12,935 nucleotides of DNA. Origin: Christensenella sp. UBA1260. Its GTDB lineage: Bacteria; Bacillota; Clostridia; Christensenellales; CAG-917. Location of the stretch: assembly GCA_002308155.1 (NCBI GenBank), contig DBVQ01000010.1:1-12935 (forward strand), given 5' to 3'. The notes under the pieces were generated by a model. It was not told the DNA's origin, ran no database searches, and saw only the letters and a list, made by a program, of their open reading frames with translations. Of the stretch, positions 5,882-12,654 are shown piece after piece (within the stretch, counting starts at the first letter, position 1; every line of letters begins with the position of its first letter). Position numbers and translations under genes: made by a program.

Positions 5882-7360
5882 ATGAAACAACTGTTATTGG
5901 ACTATACTCCTTATTGCACGAGGGCCGCACTTGTTGAAGACGGCGAGCTCATTGAGTTCTCAATTGAGAAGAACGCAGCAAAAGGAATTGTCGGCAACAT
6001 CTACAAGGGCAAAGTTGAAAACGTCCTTTCGGGCATGGAGGCGGCATTTGTCAACATCGGGCTTGAAAGAAACGGTTTTTTGTATGTCGGTGAATCGCTT
6101 GTGGACAGCAAGAGTATCGGCGCAACAATGCCAAGAAAAAAACTCAACGTTTCACCTGGCGATATCATTATGTGCCAAGTCGTAAAAGACCAGTTTGGAC
6201 AAAAGGGCGCAAGACTCACGACAGACATCACGCTCCCCGGCTACTATCTCGTGCTGTTGCCAACGTCAAGTTTTATCGGCGTTTCAAGAAAGGTGGTTTC
6301 GCAAAGGCGCAGAGAATATCTTGAACAGCTTGTGACTTCAATCTGCCCAGAGGGTATGGGATTTATCCTCCGTTCCGCCGCAGACAAGGCGCAGGATGAG
6401 GATATAATCAGCGAGGCGGAGAGCCTCATTGAGCTTTGGAGACAGGTGCAGGCGGACTACAAGCGAGCAAAAGACAAATCTGTTGTGTTTGAAGAGGGCA
6501 ATCTCTTTGACCGCGCACTTCGCGATACGTTTGGCGAGGATGTTGAAAAAGTCGTCGTCAACGATGAGGAGGTTGCAAAGTCTTTGGAGGGCAAAGTCGG
6601 AGACGCGGCGATTGAAGTGTACAACGGCGAGCGCAATATTATGGCGCATTTCAACGTGTCCGAGCAAATAAACCGCATCTGCGACAGGCGTGTCTATCTT
6701 GAAAACGGCGCATATATTGTCATTGACAAGACAGAGGCCCTCACGGTCATTGATGTCAACACGGGCAAGTTTGCAGGCTCAAAAGACCTTGAAGATACGG
6801 TCTACAAGACAAATCTTGCCGCTGCAGTTTGTATTGCAAAGCAATTGAGACTCAGAAACATCAGCGGCATAGTCGTCATAGACTTTATTGATATGCAAAA
6901 CGAGGAGCACAAGGAGCAGGTTATTGAGACGTTGAAGGAAGCACTCAAAAATGACCGCCTCAAAACCTCGACTGTCGGTATGACGCCTCTTGGGCTTGTC
7001 GAGCTGACAAGAAAGAAGACAAGGCTTCAAAACGACGAGTATCTGCTTCAAAACTGCACGCATTGCCATGGTGGCTATACAATCAGCAATTTGCAATTGG
7101 TGTTTATGCTCCGAGATGAGTTGCTTGATTATATGCTCTCAAACAAATGCGACGTTGTGTATGTCGGCGTCAGTCAAGTGATTTATGACACGATTGCCGA
7201 GTGCGAAGTCAATGCAAAACAAATAGGCAAAGGCATTGAAAACAAAAAGATTTACATCTATGTAGGCGAGCGTTTCTCGCGTCAAAAGCACGTCATCAGC
7301 GAAAACGCTCCTGACCCGTTGCCGGCAAATATGTTTGAGCTTGTCAATCAAGAAGACTGA
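5882..7360 (+). CDS. rng: Ribonuclease E/G family endoribonuclease
   Basis: Single-strand-specific endoribonuclease involved in rRNA maturation and mRNA decay in the cytoplasm. The 492-aa length fits RNase G rather than full RNase E. Residues about 37-120 (GIVGNIYKGKVENVLSGMEAA onward) are the S1 RNA-binding domain. The DNase I-like catalytic core contains the magnesium ligands Asp291 (TVIDVNTGK) and Asp334 (GIVVIDFIDM), 43 residues apart as in E. coli RNase E. The zinc-link motif is CTHC (Cys392, Cys395), with Thr where Pro is common. AAGAGG (5866-5871) is the ribosome site. In Clostridia this gene typically follows the TIGR03960/TIGR03936 pair, as here, and precedes rplU-rpmA; those ribosomal genes do not follow in this window. 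Confidence 0.96.
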   Translation: MKQLLLDYTPYCTRAALVEDGELIEFSIEKNAAKGIVGNIYKGKVENVLSGMEAAFVNIGLERNGFLYVGESLVDSKSIGATMPRKKLNVSPGDIIMCQVVKDQFGQKGARLTTDITLPGYYLVLLPTSSFIGVSRKVVSQRRREYLEQLVTSICPEGMGFILRSAADKAQDEDIISEAESLIELWRQVQADYKRAKDKSVVFEEGNLFDRALRDTFGEDVEKVVVNDEEVAKSLEGKVGDAAIEVYNGERNIMAHFNVSEQINRICDRRVYLENGAYIVIDKTEALTVIDVNTGKFAGSKDLEDTVYKTNLAAAVCIAKQLRLRNISGIVVIDFIDMQNEEHKEQVIETLKEALKNDRLKTSTVGMTPLGLVELTRKKTRLQNDEYLLQNCTHCHGGYTISNLQLVFMLRDELLDYMLSNKCDVVYVGVSQVIYDTIAECEVNAKQIGKGIENKKIYIYVGERFSRQKHVISENAPDPLPANMFELVNQED

Positions 7361-7467
7361 TTTTGACTGCAGATAAATATACACATATTGAGAAAACCAT
7401 ACACGAGTGCCGATATTGTGCTTATATTGCAAATCAGTAGGATTTTTAAATTGTAGCCGTTTTGCTA

Positions 7468-7496
7468 TTGCAATAAATCGGCGAGAGTGATAGAAT
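7468..7496 (+). promoter_or_regulatory. Putative promoter of the MDR oxidoreductase
   Basis: TTGCAA (7468-7473), 17-base spacer, TAGAAT (7491-7496). The -10 box matches five of six and the -35 box four of six. The expected start is near 7503. The rest of the 172-base gap from 7361 shows no gene, and no convincing terminator after the RNase gene. Confidence 0.6.
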
Positions 7497-7504
7497 AATT
7501 ATTG

Positions 7505-7522
7505 TGCAAGATATTTCTTGCA
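7505..7522. repeat. Inverted repeat at the predicted transcript start
   Basis: TGCAAGA (7505-7511) and TCTTGCA (7516-7522) are perfect 7-base arms around TATT. The site starts about two bases after the predicted transcription start and reaches the first base of the AAGGA ribosome site (7522-7526). It could be a repressor operator or a 5' terminal mRNA hairpin. Confidence 0.5.
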
Positions 7523-7532
7523 AGGAACAAAT

Positions 7533-8504
7533 ATGAAAGCATGGCGTATTGAAAACTTAAAAGACGTGAAACTTGAAGAGTCCGTTCTTCAAAGAAAAGA
7601 AGGCGAGGTCAAGGTAAAACTTGCAAGAGTGGCATTGTCGTCAACCGACTTTGCGTTTTTTGCTGATGAAAAGCACTCGTTTTATGTCCCCGGGCATTCA
7701 GCCGTGGCACACGTGAGTGAGGCGGATGAGGACAGCGGATTGAAGCTTGGCTCCCGCGTCGTCATAAGCCCATATCTCAATGTCGTTGAGCACGGTGCTG
7801 AGACTGTCAAGACCATGGGCGTTGACGTTGACGGACTTTTGCAAGATTTTGCATGTTTGCCACAAGAAAACGTTTTTGCGCTTCCCGACGGTATTGATGA
7901 CGAAGAAGCAATCTTTGCCGAGTATATCGCAATGGGCAACAAAGTGTTTGCCTCTTTGGACTCCGAAAAGGGCGATTATATTGTGATTGTCGGCGCAAGC
8001 ACATTGGGGCTTATCCTTGGGCAACTTGCAACATACTACCAGATGATCCCAATCCTTGTTGATATGGATGCCGAAAAGCTTGCAATTGCAGAGAAGTGGG
8101 ACATCTACTATACGCTCAATCCAACCTATGACGATTTGGAGCGCAAAGTTGAGCAGATCACAGGCGGCAGGATGAGCGAAGTTGCAATCATCGCAGGCGA
8201 GAGCGTGCCTCTCAACACAGCACTCCGCCTTGTCAAAAACGAAGGTCAAGTTATTCTTGCGGGCTACGTGCTCAAAGCAAAACAACCTGTTGACACCGAT
8301 GTTATTTTGAAAAAGCAACTTGTTATGCGTGGTGTATGCAATGGTGAGGGCGAAATGTCGTCCGCAATCAATCTGCTTGCCAACAAGGCAATTCATACAG
8401 AAGGGCTCATCAATCACCAAATTGATTTTGAAGAGTTTCCGAAGTTTGTGGATGAGTGCGCAAAGTATCCGCACAAGTTCAACAAGGTGCTCATCAATTT
8501 CTAA
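7533..8504 (+). CDS. MDR-superfamily (alcohol dehydrogenase-like) oxidoreductase lacking zinc ligands
   Basis: A 323-aa medium-chain dehydrogenase/reductase, probably a cytoplasmic NAD(P)-dependent enzyme of unknown substrate. The GroES-like half has VALSSTDFAFF (33-43) and PGHSAVAHV (53-61), where zinc alcohol dehydrogenases have GxCGTD and GHE. The catalytic Cys is therefore Ser and the Glu is Ser. The four-cysteine structural zinc loop is also gone (ISPYLNVVEHGAETVKTMG). The Rossmann motif is GASTLG (154-159), and acidic Asp177 at the end of the second strand suggests NAD(H). Start 7533 is set by AAGGAA six bases upstream and by its N-terminal MKAWRIE, usual for the family; an ATG at 7518 lies inside the inverted repeat and has no ribosome site. 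The gene is monocistronic with its own promoter and terminator. Confidence 0.88.
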   Translation: MKAWRIENLKDVKLEESVLQRKEGEVKVKLARVALSSTDFAFFADEKHSFYVPGHSAVAHVSEADEDSGLKLGSRVVISPYLNVVEHGAETVKTMGVDVDGLLQDFACLPQENVFALPDGIDDEEAIFAEYIAMGNKVFASLDSEKGDYIVIVGASTLGLILGQLATYYQMIPILVDMDAEKLAIAEKWDIYYTLNPTYDDLERKVEQITGGRMSEVAIIAGESVPLNTALRLVKNEGQVILAGYVLKAKQPVDTDVILKKQLVMRGVCNGEGEMSSAINLLANKAIHTEGLINHQIDFEEFPKFVDECAKYPHKFNKVLINF

Positions 8505-8521
8505 AAGTTTTTATGAAATAA

Positions 8522-8552
8522 AAAAGTGCGAGCAAGCTCGCACTTTTATTTT
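8522..8552. terminator. Bidirectional intrinsic terminator between convergent genes
   Basis: AAAAGTGCGAGC (8522-8533) and GCTCGCACTTTT (8536-8547) form a 12-base perfect inverted repeat with an AA centre. The T-rich flank to 8552 serves the plus-strand dehydrogenase, and the A-run on the left serves the minus-strand lipoprotein gene. Confidence 0.9.
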
Positions 8553-8563
8553 GCATTTTTTGT

Positions 8564-9445
8564 TCAGCCGCACACGACCATTTGCATGAAGCTGAGAGTA
8601 TAGTTGATTGTGTTTTCAATCTGTGCGACCTCGTCCTCAGTGAGTTCAACAACGCCTTCCGGCGGTTTTGAAAATCCCATGTGCGAAGCGTTTTGCAATA
8701 CGAAGTTTTGTACGTTTTGGGGCATTCTGTCGTGTGAATCAGCTTTCATATCATCATCAAGCACGGAGTCGTTGTCTGCTTCAAGAAGTAGAGTAGGGAG
8801 ATTTGTGTTGACAAGCGTGTCCGAGACAGCAATTATTTTGCCACTTTCATCACGATCTATCTGACCTGCATAATTATCATATGAATGTGTGTCGTCATCT
8901 GAAACCGAGCGAGTGTTGTACTGCATGAGAGGAGCAAAGAATACTGCTCCGCGTGTGTTTGCCATGTTTTCACAAGCAAATCTCAGTGCTGCGCCACCAC
9001 CTTGGGAGTGTCCTCCGACAAAGAATTGTACATCAGAGAACAGTTGCTGCGTATTTGTTGTGATCGGCAGCGATTTTGTATCGTATTGCCAATATGCGAG
9101 AATTGAGTTTGGAATAATCACAACATATCCCTGTCTTGCAAGTGCTTCGCCAAGATAGTCATAATTGTTTGGATTGATAAACGTACCGACAAAAAAGACA
9201 AGTCCGTATTTTGGTATAACGTTGAGTGGCTTGAAGACGCGTGCGTAAAGTTGCTCATTTTGAGCTGCTTCAGGGTTGATTGTGTAGTTTTCAACAGAAA
9301 TCTCAAAATTGTTGTTTGCTCTGTAATTGACAACAGGGGTTGCGTCCCCGTTCTTTTTGTTGCAAGCAACAAATGAAAACGCGCACAGGCATAATGCTAG
9401 CACGAGTATGAGAATTATTGATGTGTTTTTGAGTGCAACTTTCAT
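8564..9445 (-). CDS. Predicted alpha/beta-hydrolase lipoprotein
   Basis: A 293-aa predicted surface-anchored serine hydrolase (esterase, lipase or dienelactone-hydrolase-like; substrate unknown). Residues 1-27 are a lipoprotein signal peptide with basic start MKVALK, hydrophobic core and lipobox FVAC at Cys28, followed by the polar linker NKKNGD. Phe at -3 of the lipobox is less common than Leu. The nucleophile elbow GGHSQGGG places Ser147. Asp224 or Asp226 (LLLEADNDSVLDDD) is the likely acid and His255 (QNASHMGF) the catalytic histidine, in the correct order for the fold. YGLVFFVGTF (80-89) would form the oxyanion region. The start has GGGAGA (9457-9452) six bases upstream. It is transcribed alone, divergent from the decarboxylase and convergent with the dehydrogenase, so neighbours give no substrate clue. 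Confidence 0.87.
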   Translation of the reverse strand: MKVALKNTSIILILVLALCLCAFSFVACNKKNGDATPVVNYRANNNFEISVENYTINPEAAQNEQLYARVFKPLNVIPKYGLVFFVGTFINPNNYDYLGEALARQGYVVIIPNSILAYWQYDTKSLPITTNTQQLFSDVQFFVGGHSQGGGAALRFACENMANTRGAVFFAPLMQYNTRSVSDDDTHSYDNYAGQIDRDESGKIIAVSDTLVNTNLPTLLLEADNDSVLDDDMKADSHDRMPQNVQNFVLQNASHMGFSKPPEGVVELTEDEVAQIENTINYTLSFMQMVVCG

Positions 9446-9473
9446 TTTGCATCTCCCAAAATTGGTTTAATAT

Positions 9474-9502
9474 ATTGTAGCACAATTATATTTATATTTC
9501 CA
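9474..9502 (-). promoter_or_regulatory. Putative minus-strand promoter of the lipoprotein gene
   Basis: On the minus strand, TGGAAA (9502-9497), a 17-base spacer, then TACAAT (9479-9474) preceded by TGC, giving an extended -10. The expected start near 9467 leaves a leader of about 20 bases carrying the GGGAGA site. Confidence 0.55.
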
Positions 9503-9521
9503 TAGCAATTTTCAAAAAATA

Positions 9522-9530
9522 TGATATAAT
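9522..9530 (+). promoter_or_regulatory. Extended -10 promoter directly before the decarboxylase ATG
   Basis: TGATATAAT (9522-9530) is a perfect TATAAT box with the TGn extension. No good -35 is seen 16-18 bases upstream, which an extended -10 can tolerate. The -10 box ends six bases before the ATG at 9537, so the predicted transcript starts at or within a base or so of the start codon. Confidence 0.65.
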
Positions 9531-9536
9531 CAACTT

Positions 9537-10967
9537 ATGAGCAATGATTTTGACAAGAAAAACAAGTGCAAGTCAAGCGAGGACTCTCTCGTTTGCGAGC
9601 TTAAAAAGGTGGACGCGGTTCCTTTCCACATGCCGGGGCACAAGAGGCAGGATTTTGACCATCTTTTGGGTGCAAGCAAACTTGACTACACTGAAATTGA
9701 GGGCACTGACAATCTGCACGACGCAAGAGGCATCTTGAAGGACGCCATGGAGCACGCGGCAGACGTGTTTTCTGTGCGCGCAACGCGTTTTCTTGTTGAC
9801 GGCAGCACTTGCGGGATACTTGCCGGCATCCGTGCGGCGTCAAAGCGCGGAGACGCCATACTCGTTGCAAGAAATTGCCATAAATCCGTCTATAATGCAA
9901 TAGAACTCTTGGGGCTCGTGCCTGAATATATTATGCCGGAGTGTATTGGCGAGTTTGGTTTGTACGGCTCGGTTGAGCCGAGCAAGGTTGAAAGCCTGCT
10001 TGAAAAGACGGGAGCAAAGCTCGTTGTCATCACAAGCCCAACCTACGAAGGCGTGATTTCAGACGTCAAGACAATTGCGGATGTCTGCCACAAACACGGT
10101 GCAATCTTGTTTGTTGACGAGGCGCACGGCGCGCATCTCGGCTTTGACGGTTTTGAAGATAGCGCAAGGACTTTGGGCGCAGATATCGTTGTAAACAGTT
10201 TACACAAGACTTTGCCAAGCCTTACACAAACCGCACTCTTGCACGTTTGCTCAAAGAGAGTTGATATAAAGCGACTTGACGAATCGCTTGCTATGTTTGA
10301 GACGAGCTCGCCATCCTACGTGCTTATGGCGTCCATTGACGGTTGTGTAAGATATGCTGAAAACGGACTTGAAAACTGGGCGAAAAACGTTGACGATTTG
10401 AGAGCCGCATTTGCAGACTTGAAATATATAAAACTGTTTGATAAAAACGACAGAGTTTTTGCCTATGACAAATCAAAACTTGTGTTTTTGCTATCCACTT
10501 GCAATCTTAGCGGCATTGAGTTTGCAAACATTTTGAGAGAGAAGTATGGCATAGAGCTTGAAATGGCAAGCTTGGATTATGCTATTGCAATGACGGGTGC
10601 AGGCGATACAGCCGATATGTATGCGGCACTCAAGAAGGCTGTCAAAGCGATAGACAGCAGTGTATCAGTGGGGCACAAAAAGCAGTTGAACATAGAAATG
10701 TCAATTCTTAGTGAATTGCCAAAAAAAGCATTTAATCCGTGTGAAATGGATAGTTTAAGTGTTGAATATGCAAATACAAAGAATATTATTGGCAGAGTGT
10801 CCGCCGAGAATATTTGGGCATATCCACCGGGAGCACCTGTTGTTGTCAAGGGCGAAATCGTTGACGAAAATAGGCTTGCATATCTAAACTCATTGCTTGA
10901 TGCAGGCGTGAGCGTCTCGTCCAGCCGCAAAAACTTTCCTGAAAATCTTGCCGTCGTAAAGAGATAG
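9537..10967 (+). CDS. Orn/Lys/Arg decarboxylase family PLP enzyme
   Basis: A fold-type I pyridoxal-phosphate enzyme, probably decarboxylating arginine, lysine or ornithine to a polyamine precursor in the cytoplasm; the substrate cannot be fixed from sequence. At 476 aa it matches the short Firmicutes form without the N-terminal wing domain of the E. coli inducible enzymes. The N-terminal signature VPFHMPGHKR (27-36) and the EGTDNLHDARG segment (60-70) are typical. DEAHGAHLGF (near 195-204) holds the cofactor-binding Asp. SLHKTLPSLTQTALLHV contains the Schiff-base Lys224. The C-terminal domain includes NIIGRVSAENIWAYPPGAPVVVKGE (about residues 417-441). There is no Shine-Dalgarno before the ATG and no other plausible start before residue 25, so the mRNA seems leaderless. 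In other Firmicutes a relative sits by tmk; that context is absent here. Confidence 0.92.
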   Translation: MSNDFDKKNKCKSSEDSLVCELKKVDAVPFHMPGHKRQDFDHLLGASKLDYTEIEGTDNLHDARGILKDAMEHAADVFSVRATRFLVDGSTCGILAGIRAASKRGDAILVARNCHKSVYNAIELLGLVPEYIMPECIGEFGLYGSVEPSKVESLLEKTGAKLVVITSPTYEGVISDVKTIADVCHKHGAILFVDEAHGAHLGFDGFEDSARTLGADIVVNSLHKTLPSLTQTALLHVCSKRVDIKRLDESLAMFETSSPSYVLMASIDGCVRYAENGLENWAKNVDDLRAAFADLKYIKLFDKNDRVFAYDKSKLVFLLSTCNLSGIEFANILREKYGIELEMASLDYAIAMTGAGDTADMYAALKKAVKAIDSSVSVGHKKQLNIEMSILSELPKKAFNPCEMDSLSVEYANTKNIIGRVSAENIWAYPPGAPVVVKGEIVDENRLAYLNSLLDAGVSVSSSRKNFPENLAVVKR

Positions 10968-10971
10968 GCAT

Positions 10972-10993
10972 TTTCTTCTTTGAAGAAAGTTTT
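10972..10993 (+). terminator. Weak hairpin after the decarboxylase, possible terminator
   Basis: TTTCTTC (10972-10978) and GAAGAAA (10982-10988) pair around TTT, followed by GTTTT. The stem is AT-rich and the T-run is only four, so termination would be inefficient if it occurs at all. Confidence 0.35.
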
Positions 10994-11003
10994 GCCCGTT
11001 TCG

Positions 11004-11032
11004 TTGACAAAGACGGCTTTTGTTTTTATAAT
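11004..11032 (+). promoter_or_regulatory. Perfect consensus sigma-A promoter of scfA
   Basis: TTGACA (11004-11009), exactly 17 bases, TATAAT (11027-11032). Both hexamers are full consensus, the only such case in this window. The expected start near 11039 gives a leader of about 27 bases. It predicts strong, probably constitutive transcription of the peptide gene. Confidence 0.9.
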
Positions 11033-11052
11033 AAATACATCAATGATATTTT

Positions 11053-11058
11053 AAGGAG
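11053..11058 (+). promoter_or_regulatory. Strong Shine-Dalgarno of scfA
   Basis: AAGGAG, seven bases before the ATG at 11066. It fixes the start of this short gene. Confidence 0.85.
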
Positions 11059-11065
11059 CATTACT

Positions 11066-11212
11066 ATGAAAAGAATCGTAACCTTGAAAACTCGTGACCT
11101 CGATGAGAGCAAGAAAAACGGCGGCTGCGGTGAGTGCCAAACTTCCTGCCAATCCGCTTGCAAAACTTCTTGCGGTGTAGCAAATCAAAAATGCGAGAAA
11201 GTTTCTAAATAA
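11066..11212 (+). CDS. scfA: SCIFF six-cysteine ribosomal peptide precursor
   Basis: A 48-aa precursor of the SCIFF (six cysteines in forty-five residues) ribosomally made, post-translationally modified peptide family, the substrate of the thioether-forming maturase downstream. The leader is MKRIVTLKTRDLDESKKNGG. The core holds Cys21, 24, 28, 32, 36 and 43 in the family pattern CGECQTSCQSACKTSCG, then VANQKCEK. As I recall, in characterised relatives the maturase links Cys32 to Thr37; here residue 37 is Gly (codon 11174-11176). The gene has a consensus promoter, a strong ribosome site and its own terminator. Thr and Ser codons favour ACT, TCT and TCC more than the neighbouring genes, consistent with high expression. 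No transporter or leader protease is in view. The family's cellular role is unknown. Confidence 0.96.
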   Translation: MKRIVTLKTRDLDESKKNGGCGECQTSCQSACKTSCGVANQKCEKVSK

Positions 11213-11239
11213 CTTTCAACTCAAATTATCGACAAAGAC

Positions 11240-11266
11240 CGCCTAAGTTTTGCTTAGGCGTTTTTT
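11240..11266 (+). terminator. Intrinsic terminator/attenuator between scfA and scfB
   Basis: CGCCTAAG (11240-11247), loop TTTTG, CTTAGGCG (11253-11260), then T6 (11261-11266). A perfect 8-base stem with a U-tract should stop much transcription from the scfA promoter. It ends ten bases before the scfB ATG, so read-through is needed for maturase expression unless an unseen promoter exists. Confidence 0.88.
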
Positions 11267-11276
11267 GTGAAAAGAT

Positions 11277-12653
11277 ATGATACATCAATTCAAACTCAAC
11301 GGCTACAATATCGTGCTTGACACGGCAAGTGCATCCGTGCATAGCGTGGACGACGTCGCATACGACGTCATTTTGCTGTACGGCAAAAAGTCCGCAGATG
11401 AGATTGCTGACGAGTTGACCCAAAAATATGATGGGCTCACAAAGCAGGATGTTTTTGATTGCCTTGACGACGTCGAGGAGTTGAAGCGCGAAGGCAAGCT
11501 GTTCAGCGAGGACAAGTTCAAACCGTCCGTGGATGCAATTGCCAAACGCAACACCGTTGTCAAGGCGTTATGCCTGCACGTTGCGCACACTTGCAATCTG
11601 AACTGCGAGTATTGCTTTGCATCGCAAGGCAAATATCATGGAGAGCGTGCGCTCATGCCGTTTGAAGTGGGCAAGCGCGCAATAGATTTTCTTGTTGAAA
11701 ACAGCGGGACTAGACATCATCTTGAGGTTGACTTTTTTGGCGGTGAGCCGCTCATGAACTTTGACGTAGTCAAACAGATTGTTGCCTACGCGCGCTCAAT
11801 AGAGAAAGAGCATGGCAAACTCTTCCGCTTTACGCTCACGACAAACGGTATGCTCATTGACGACGACGTGATTGACTTTGCCAACCGCGAGATGGACAAC
11901 GTCGTCTTGAGTTTGGATGGAAGAAAGGAAATCAACGACCACTTCCGCAAGACTATCGGCGGCGTGGGGAGCTTTGATATCATCGTGCCCAAGTTCAAAA
12001 AGCTCGTTGAGGCGAGAAAAGGCGAAAAGTACTATATGCGCGGCACGTTTACGCATCGCAACCCCGATTTCACAAACGATATTCAAACCATGCTTGACCT
12101 TGGTTTCAATGAACTGTCTATGGAGCCGGTCGTGTGTCCGCCGACGGACAAGTATGCACTTGACGAGAACGACAAGCAAATCATATTTGGAGAATATGAA
12201 AAGCTTGCGGATATGATGATAAAGAGGCGCAAAGAGGGGCGTCCGTTCACGTTCTATCACTATATGCTTGACTTAGAGGGCGGCCCTTGCATTTACAAGC
12301 GCATTTCTGGCTGCGGCAGCGGCACGGAATATATGGCAGTGACGCCAACGGGCGAGCTGTATCCTTGCCACCAGTTTGTGGGCAACAAGGACTATCTCAT
12401 GGGCGACATTTGGCAAGGCGTCGTGAGGACGGACATAAGAGACAAGTTCAAAAAGTGCAACGCCTATTCAAGAAAAGAGTGCGAAGAATGCTGGGCAAGG
12501 CTGTATTGCTCGGGCGGATGTGCGGCAAATGCGTTCAACGCAACGGGCGACATCAACGGCGTATATCCATATGGTTGCGACCTCTTTAAAAAGCGCATAG
12601 AGTGCGCTCTTATGCTCAAAGTGGATGAGCAGGGCGCAAAGTTTGAGGAATAA
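11277..12653 (+). CDS. scfB: SCIFF maturase, radical SAM/SPASM thioether-forming enzyme
   Basis: Cytoplasmic radical SAM enzyme that forms a sulfur-to-alpha-carbon thioether in the SCIFF precursor (CteB and Tte1186 are studied members). The 458-aa protein begins MIHQFKLNGYNIVLD, the family start. Residues about 1-90 form the peptide-recognition (RRE-like) domain. The SAM cluster motif is Cys106, Cys110, Cys113 (HTCNLNCEYCFAS), then FFGGEPLMNF for SAM binding. The C-terminal SPASM region, residues about 338-440, has Cys338, 346, 364, 394, 402, 405, 411, 415 and 434, enough for two auxiliary [4Fe-4S] clusters. No catalytic residue is visibly lost, so it should be active. The ribosome site is poor (GAAAAG), and the gene lies just behind a terminator. 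The stop is one base before the next gene. Confidence 0.97.
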   Translation: MIHQFKLNGYNIVLDTASASVHSVDDVAYDVILLYGKKSADEIADELTQKYDGLTKQDVFDCLDDVEELKREGKLFSEDKFKPSVDAIAKRNTVVKALCLHVAHTCNLNCEYCFASQGKYHGERALMPFEVGKRAIDFLVENSGTRHHLEVDFFGGEPLMNFDVVKQIVAYARSIEKEHGKLFRFTLTTNGMLIDDDVIDFANREMDNVVLSLDGRKEINDHFRKTIGGVGSFDIIVPKFKKLVEARKGEKYYMRGTFTHRNPDFTNDIQTMLDLGFNELSMEPVVCPPTDKYALDENDKQIIFGEYEKLADMMIKRRKEGRPFTFYHYMLDLEGGPCIYKRISGCGSGTEYMAVTPTGELYPCHQFVGNKDYLMGDIWQGVVRTDIRDKFKKCNAYSRKECEECWARLYCSGGCAANAFNATGDINGVYPYGCDLFKKRIECALMLKVDEQGAKFEE

Positions 12654-12654
12654 T

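Noticed and set aside
7363..7391. Promoter TTGACT-N17-TATTGA just after RNase G
   Set aside because: The -10 matches only three of six; the 7468-7496 candidate is better and nearer the gene.
7698..8474. 258-aa open frame on the minus strand within the dehydrogenase
   Set aside because: Long, but antisense to an intact MDR gene with promoter, ribosome site and terminator. The translation looks random and is rich in Cys/His without any motif.
11066..12653. Bacteriocin (sactipeptide/ranthipeptide) cluster with export and immunity
   Set aside because: The peptide and maturase are SCIFF type, and no transporter, protease or immunity gene is in the window.
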